Part shown: positions 52,061 through 56,465 of the stretch, piece after piece | Layout of the letters: every line of letters begins with the position of its first letter | Position numbering within the stretch: the first letter of the stretch is position 1 | Source of the DNA: Candidatus Gastranaerophilales bacterium | Lineage (GTDB): Bacteria; Cyanobacteriota; Vampirovibrionia; Gastranaerophilales; Gastranaerophilaceae | Direction: 5' to 3' | NCBI GenBank assembly: GCA_944324315.1 | Contig: CALUVW010000012.1 | Coordinates: forward strand, 1 to 56,465 | DNA length: 56,465 nt | Notes under the pieces: generated by a model | What the model saw: only the letters and a program-made list of their open reading frames with translations | Databases searched by the model: none | What the model was told of the DNA's origin: nothing | Program-made: the position numbers and the translations under genes

Positions 52061-52771
52061 ATGTTCTGGGACAAAGATAAGAACTACACCAAAAGAAAAG
52101 CATCAGAATTTAACGCCTGGCGGACATTTCTTCAAATTCTTGTTTGTAAATATTTTTATGGCATAAGATTGAAACTTGTTTACAGGATTGAAGTTCACGG
52201 GCTTGAAAATGTCCCGAAAGACAATGCATACATTGTTTGCCCTAATCATTTATCTACTCTGGATCCCCCGATGCTTGCTGCTGTTTTGCCCAGAAGAATT
52301 TCTTTTATGGCAAAAAAAGAATTATTTGATATTCCATTTATAAGATGGTGGCTTGACTGGCTCGGTGCATTTGCGGTAAACAGAGAAAGTCTAGGTCCGT
52401 CTACTATTAAAACTGTTATGGAAATTAAAAAAAGTTCATGGGTTTTTGGAATATTCCCTCAAGGAACTAGAGGCGAGTACGGGACTATTTCTTCTGTGAC
52501 AAAGGGATTTGCTGGACTTGCAAAAATTACTAAGTGTGCTGTACTCCCTGTCGGGCTGGTTGGTACTCAAGAAGTTAAAAGGTGGCCGTTTTCAGGAAAA
52601 ATTATTGTAAGAATAGGAAAACCGATACCATATAGTGACAATCCTGACGAAGTTGTAGAAAAATGGATAGATGCTATTCAAGAATTAACTGGTTTTAAAT
52701 ATATACCGGCGAATGATGATGTAAAAAATTTAGGAGTTAAGAATGACGAAGAAGGCAAGAAATTACAATAG
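52061..52771 (+). CDS. 1-acyl-glycerol-3-phosphate acyltransferase (PlsC-like) 1
   Basis: Adds the second acyl chain to lysophosphatidic acid in phospholipid synthesis. Motif I is NHLSTLDPPM (HxxxxD), motif III FPQGTRGEYG with Gln in place of the usual Glu, and motif IV VLPVGLVG. The ATG at 52061 has an AAGGAG site. The in-frame ATG at 52040 lies too far upstream. The next gene overlaps its end by 29 bases, and both encode PlsC-like enzymes, so they may act at different steps or on different acyl groups. Confidence 0.9.
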   Translation: MFWDKDKNYTKRKASEFNAWRTFLQILVCKYFYGIRLKLVYRIEVHGLENVPKDNAYIVCPNHLSTLDPPMLAAVLPRRISFMAKKELFDIPFIRWWLDWLGAFAVNRESLGPSTIKTVMEIKKSSWVFGIFPQGTRGEYGTISSVTKGFAGLAKITKCAVLPVGLVGTQEVKRWPFSGKIIVRIGKPIPYSDNPDEVVEKWIDAIQELTGFKYIPANDDVKNLGVKNDEEGKKLQ

Positions 52772-53450
52772 AAGATATCCTTATGAGTATAATATATTCA
52801 GGACTATATTTTATATGTCGTTTTTGTATGTTGTGGTTATTCCTTTTATGAAAATATTCTACAACTATACTATTACGGGTCGAGAAAATCTTCCGACAAA
52901 AGCCAAAAGCGGTAAATTCATTTATACCGCAAACCATGTTTCGCATTTTGATCCTCCTATGGTGACTATGGCTTGCGGACGGCCTATTGCTTACATGGCT
53001 AAAAAAGAGTTGTTTGAAAAAGGCGACAAATTCGAGTGGCTTGTTAAAAGATTAGGGGCTTTTGCTGTTGATAGAACAAAACCTGAAATCGCTACTTTTA
53101 AAACAGTAAAAGATATTTTGTCAACAAGCTGGTCATTAGGAGTTTTTCCGCAGGGTGGAATAAGACCTTACGGTTCGGAACTGGGTGATTTGAAAAAAGG
53201 CTTCATTGTAATAGCTAAAAATGCTAAGGCTGACATAGTTCCGGTTGCTGTTGGAGGTTTTACCGGATATCCGAAATTGAAACCCTTTACAAGACGTGAA
53301 GTTCATTTGCATGTAGGCAAACCCATATCTTATAAATTGAGTGAAGAAGAAATTATCTATGAATGGTGCAAACAAATTTCAGAACATGCTGACTATATAA
53401 ATACAGCACCTGTTCCTGAATCATATAAAGAAAAACAAACAGTATCTTAA
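52743..53450 (+). CDS. PlsC-like acyltransferase 2
   Basis: 235 residues with NHVSHFDPPMV (HxxxxD) and FPQGGIRPYGSELG at the place of FPEGTR, so the third motif is altered by one extra residue. It also shares the phrase MAKKELFEKGDKFEWLVKRLGAFAVDR with the partner (MAKKELFDIPFIRWWLDWLGAFAVNR). An AGGAGTT site precedes the ATG, inside the end of the first gene. Likely a membrane-surface enzyme of phospholipid or lipid A-like acylation. Confidence 0.88.
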   Translation: MTKKARNYNRRYPYEYNIFRTIFYMSFLYVVVIPFMKIFYNYTITGRENLPTKAKSGKFIYTANHVSHFDPPMVTMACGRPIAYMAKKELFEKGDKFEWLVKRLGAFAVDRTKPEIATFKTVKDILSTSWSLGVFPQGGIRPYGSELGDLKKGFIVIAKNAKADIVPVAVGGFTGYPKLKPFTRREVHLHVGKPISYKLSEEEIIYEWCKQISEHADYINTAPVPESYKEKQTVS

Positions 53451-53458
53451 ATATTTTA

Positions 53459-54208
53459 TTATACGTGTTTTTCAGCTGTTTTCACTACTTCATAATCCCA
53501 GACGAGTGTTCCTATGCTTGTTGTGTAAGTCAGCAAAATAAGTAAAATATAAGTTGATAACTTCATTATTACTGTTTGTTGTGATGAAATGAGCATTCCT
53601 AATGAACTAATGTCCCATTTATATGCGTATGAAGCAACAAAACCTATTATAAAAAATGTTATAAATAAAAGTAAAAAACTTGTTATATAGCACAAAACAG
53701 TAATCCATAATCTTTTTAAAAGAAGAAAAAAATAATCCTTTATTTTAAATATCTTGAATAATTTGTTGTAATCTTTGTCATCAAATGAGTAAGAAAATCC
53801 TGCTTGTATTATTGTTAATGGTATTGCAATTATAGTTTCTATACAAAATACTGAATACTGATACTTTGTAAATAAACTTATCAGATAAAGAGGTATACCG
53901 ATTAAAAATACAATGACCGGAATTCTGTGAATAAAGAGCTTAAAACATTCAAAATCAATTTCAGGTAATTGTCTTGAGTGCATAAAGATAGTTTCATATC
54001 CTATAAGAAACATAGAAAATATTATCAAAATAGCCGGTAAAAGAATTTTTTGTAATAATGTTACCTCATTTATATCTTCAATAATACCAAGTGATAAATA
54101 TGCATTTAACAGTCCTGCTATTCCGCATACAGAAAATAAAGTGACTTGCTTAAAGAAGGTATTTTGTCCGGAAAATAATATTTTTAGGCCATTAATCATT
54201 TGAGACAT
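53459..54208 (-). CDS. Multi-pass membrane protein of unknown function
   Basis: About 249 residues with six hydrophobic segments and only short loops. The chosen start (MSQMINGLKILFSG) has an AGAGGAA site. It overlaps the end of the gene before it by 17 bases, so the pair is translationally coupled. Both proteins begin with a short amphipathic stretch followed by a helix starting near residue 20. No transporter motif is seen. Confidence 0.65.
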   Translation of the reverse strand: MSQMINGLKILFSGQNTFFKQVTLFSVCGIAGLLNAYLSLGIIEDINEVTLLQKILLPAILIIFSMFLIGYETIFMHSRQLPEIDFECFKLFIHRIPVIVFLIGIPLYLISLFTKYQYSVFCIETIIAIPLTIIQAGFSYSFDDKDYNKLFKIFKIKDYFFLLLKRLWITVLCYITSFLLLFITFFIIGFVASYAYKWDISSLGMLISSQQTVIMKLSTYILLILLTYTTSIGTLVWDYEVVKTAEKHV

Positions 54209-54971
54209 TATCAAATTCCTCTCTAAGTAAAGGACTTATTTTTTCGCGATAAACATTAATCAAAGAATAAGGAAAAGCAAGATACCATGTTATTATAAGA
54301 AAATAGCAGGATATAACGTCAATAATGCTGTCAAGTATATAATAATCTTTCGCAATCATGCCTATTGTATTTAAGTTGGTTAAAGTTGCGATTAAATAAA
54401 TTAAAACTATTATTGCAACCAGTGCCAGACTGATTAACATAAATAATAAGAATTTTATATATGTTTGTTTAATTGCAGGTTTTATAAATTTGAAAATCAA
54501 TGCTATATTTAAAAGGTTTTTAAATGTAAATTGTTCGGCAAAAGCAAGGTAAATATAGTTAATGAAAGGAGAAAGAAAAAGTATTGCAATTATAACAATT
54601 ATTGGTACAGCTATAGTGTGCGTTGCAAAGTATAAAATTACCGATAACATAATTATAACAGCAGCGTAAAATCCCCATACAAGGTTTATAACTATCATGC
54701 CGCCGAGAACTTTACCGCTTAATTCTTTAAAAGAAGGCAATACTCCTAGATTTATATCGTTTAAAGCATTATGCAAAAATTGCAGGCTGTATACTCCCAT
54801 TAAAAGATTAAAAATTAGATCAACAGGGTTTTGTTTGATATTTTCAGGTTTTCCTGATGCAATATCAAATAAAGTCGAAAGTATAGTCCATATAAGTGCT
54901 ATTAAAAAAAGTGTTATATGAGCACCTTTATTCTCAAAGATTTTTTTATAACTTGCAACTATACCTGCCAT
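54192..54971 (-). CDS. Multi-pass membrane protein of unknown function
   Basis: 259 residues starting MAGIVASYKKIFENKGAHI, with an AAGGAGAG site that favours 54971 over the in-frame ATG at 54992. Six hydrophobic segments, with the second loop (about 55-95) polar and the last residues acidic. The N-terminal pattern (short helix, then kinked membrane helix) and size resemble the partner at 53459, so they may form a heteromeric membrane complex. No recognised family. Confidence 0.65.
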   Translation of the reverse strand: MAGIVASYKKIFENKGAHITLFLIALIWTILSTLFDIASGKPENIKQNPVDLIFNLLMGVYSLQFLHNALNDINLGVLPSFKELSGKVLGGMIVINLVWGFYAAVIIMLSVILYFATHTIAVPIIVIIAILFLSPFINYIYLAFAEQFTFKNLLNIALIFKFIKPAIKQTYIKFLLFMLISLALVAIIVLIYLIATLTNLNTIGMIAKDYYILDSIIDVISCYFLIITWYLAFPYSLINVYREKISPLLREEFDNVSND

Positions 54972-55043
54972 AATTCTCTCCTTATATATCAAATTAATTA
55001 TAGCAGTTTTTACACTAATTGCAAGAATATATTTTTTTTATTG

Positions 55044-55049
55044 TACAAT
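55044..55049 (+). promoter_or_regulatory. -10 box of leaderless prfB
   Basis: TACAAT, six bases, then the ATG at 55056. TTGCAA about 19 bases upstream may be the -35 box. Confidence 0.5.
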
Positions 55050-55055
55050 TTAATT

Positions 55056-56136
55056 ATGGACATAGAAGTTAAACAAAAGTTGAATGAACTAAAATCTCGT
55101 TTTAACAAAATAAAGGAGTGTCTTTGACCTTGAAGTATTGAAAGCAGATTTATTAAAGCTGGAGACAGAACTTCAATCTCCTGCAGTCTGGGCTGATCAA
55201 AAAAAAGCTTCTTCATTAGGCAGCAAGGTAAGAGATATAAAAGATAATATTGTTTTTATTGAAAAATATCAGGCTGTTCTAGATGATACAAGCGTAGCTC
55301 TTGAATTAGACGATGCTGATTTGGTTAATGAATGTGCAATGCACTTATCTGAAATGGAAAAAGCCCTTGATAAATATGAAATTAAACAAATGCTAAGCGG
55401 AGAATATGATGAAGCTGATGCAATTTTAACTATTAATTCAGGTGCCGGCGGAACTGATGCTCAAGATTGGGCAAGCTTATTGTTAAGAATGTATACAAGA
55501 TGGGCAGAACGTAAAGGCTGGCAGGTTGAGCTTTTAGATAAATTAGACGGAGACGAGGCCGGTATTAAATCTGCAACGATTAAAATTACTGGTAAATACG
55601 CCTTTGGTTACGCAAAGGCTGAAAAAGGCGTTCATCGTCTGGTTCGGATTTCTCCTTTTAACGCAAACGGGAAAAGACAGACAAGTTTTGCCTCTGTAGA
55701 AGTTTCTCCGATTATTGAGGATTTTGAGAAAACTATAGTTATACCACCGGAAGAGTTAGAGATAGATACAATGCGTTCTGGCGGTGCCGGAGGTCAAAAT
55801 GTTAACAAAGTAGAAACTGCTGTAAGAATTTTGCATAAACCTACAGGAATTGTAGTAAAGTGCCAGCAAGAGCGTTCTCAGTTGCAAAACAAAGAAAATG
55901 CCATGCAGATTCTGGCATCTAAACTTCTAGCAATACGTCAGGCTGAGCACGAAAAAAAGCTTGCTGAGTTAAAAGGGGAGACTTCAGATATAAATTTTGG
56001 TTCTCAAATCCGTTCGTATGTATTTCATCCTTATAAGATGGTTAAGGATCATCGTACTAATTATGAAACAGCTAACGTTGACGCTGTTATGGACGGGGAT
56101 TTAGATCCTTTCATAGAAGCGTTTCTAAGAAAGTAA
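55056..56136 (+). CDS. prfB: Peptide chain release factor 2 with programmed +1 frameshift
   Basis: Recognises UGA and UAA. The SPF tripeptide ([16 protein letters not shown]) marks RF2, and GGQ is in [14 protein letters not shown]. Translation starts at 55056 ([16 protein letters not shown]) and reaches an in-frame TGA at 55125-55127. The site has the classic parts: a Shine-Dalgarno-like AAGGAG at 55113-55118, then CTT TGA C at 55122-55128. A +1 shift skips T55125 and joins codon 23 to the main frame ([12 protein letters not shown]), giving 359 residues. Low RF2 raises frameshifting, so the protein controls its own level. It is not a pseudogene. Confidence 0.95.
55113..55128 (+). promoter_or_regulatory. 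prfB programmed frameshift site
   Basis: Internal Shine-Dalgarno-like AAGGAG three bases before CTTTGAC, the conserved RF2 frameshift element. Confidence 0.93.
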
Positions 56137-56197
56137 GGCTTGATTTATCAAAAAAAATAATTTATAATAAAAAATAATTAAGAAAGGAGTCAGATTT

Positions 56198-56290
56198 ATG
56201 AGAAGATTTGTAATTAAAGAGCAGCAAGCCGAATGCTGTGATACAGTAGTTATGCCTGAAACCATCGGGGGGGGGGCGATTCAGGGCTAA
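56198..56290 (+). CDS. Leader ORF with G10 tract at window end
   Basis: 30 residues ending MPETIGGGAIQG, after an AAGAAAGGAG ribosome site and a TATAAT about 35 bases upstream. The tract is at 56267-56276. With one extra G the frame stays open through the REP-like palindrome (56341-56366) to the end of the window (about 63 further codons), so a pseudopilin gene should follow beyond it. Confidence 0.6.
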   Translation: MRRFVIKEQQAECCDTVVMPETIGGGAIQG

Positions 56291-56340
56291 CAAGAGGCCA
56301 TGAAGTCCAGAGGTCAAGAAGTCAAGCAAGTTTACAAAAT

Positions 56341-56366
56341 GTCATCCCGAACTTGTTTCGGGATCT
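56341..56366 (+). repeat. REP-like palindrome in pseudopilin leader, copy 4
   Basis: Copy with paired changes in both arms (ATCCCGAAC...TTTCGGGAT): the C in the left arm is matched by G in the right arm, so the hairpin is kept by compensatory change. It is followed by ATTAGATGCAAAGAGGC and GATGCGAAG as in the other copies. Confidence 0.8.
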
Positions 56367-56465
56367 CAAAATTAGATGCAAAGAGGCAAAGAAGCATAGA
56401 TGCGAAGTCTTTAACGTAGAAAAGATAAACAATTTAAGTATTTTGTATGGAACGGCTACGTTCCC

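Noticed and set aside
55056-55127. Apparent nonsense mutation in prfB
   Set aside because: The in-frame TGA with AAGGAG and CTTTGAC is the well-known programmed frameshift, so the gene is intact.

Overview
The window is AT-rich, gene-dense bacterial chromosome. Its content (Gram-negative-type acyltransferases, a whole set of pseudopilin-like proteins with an A|FTLAEVLI(T/A)LG signature, [FeFe]-hydrogenase maturase HydG, superoxide reductase, GatD, a large SRP RNA) best fits an uncultured anaerobic gut bacterium of the Candidatus Gastranaerophilales (Melainabacteria/Vampirovibrionia). That placement is an inference from gene content. There are no rRNA or tRNA genes, CRISPR arrays, phages or transposase genes that I can see.

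Layout. 1-776: 3' part of a pseudopilin-like gene. 773-4063: PHP phosphoesterase, membrane protein, zinc-ribbon protein, RNase PH, two secreted coiled-coil proteins. 4101-6993: acetolactate synthase, uracil-DNA glycosylase, an HTH regulator with its operator and a small gene. 6970-11024: M16 protease, then an amino-sugar operon (NanE, ROK kinase, small protein, UbiA-type prenyltransferase). 11034-16161: pseudopilin, GatD, GtrA, ProRS, pseudopilin. 16216-17501: SRP RNA, superoxide reductase, ferritin. 17577-21270: two-component pair and a coiled-coil protein. 21292-25333: a small protein, two HNH-like paralogues, a pseudopilin. 25330-28438: TsaB, TsaE, diguanylate cyclase, YebC. 28579-33364: GlyS, small protein, a MITE-like element, TM1266-like protein, 5'-nucleotidase. 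33462-39155: Pro/Gln-rich repeat protein, transketolase C-half, FtsE, FtsX, degenerate REC/GGDEF protein, isochorismatase-like hydrolase. 39222-44273: TypA, second MITE-like element, MFS pump, GlmU. 44385-48349: MnmA, HydG, formyltransferase, SmpB. 48449-56136: pseudopilin, phosphohexomutase, two PlsC-like acyltransferases, two membrane proteins and prfB with its programmed frameshift. The window ends inside a further pseudopilin leader.

The most striking feature is a repeated arrangement in front of the pseudopilin genes. At five loci (15086, 24321, 48449, 56198 on +, 11944 on -) a short ORF with a strong ribosome binding site runs into a homopolymer of exactly ten G (or C) and stops soon after. 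At every locus one extra base in the tract would join the start, through a 70-140 codon open leader, in frame to the pseudopilin (the fifth stays open to the window edge). The leaders are built from shared repeat modules, yet all remain open in the pseudopilin frame. This points to a phase-variable or slippage-controlled family of surface or secreted proteins.

A second genome-wide pattern is leaderless transcription: several housekeeping genes have a -10 box exactly six or so bases before the ATG and no Shine-Dalgarno sequence (nanE, mnmA, smpB, prfB, a sensor kinase, the HTH gene, the uracil-DNA glycosylase).
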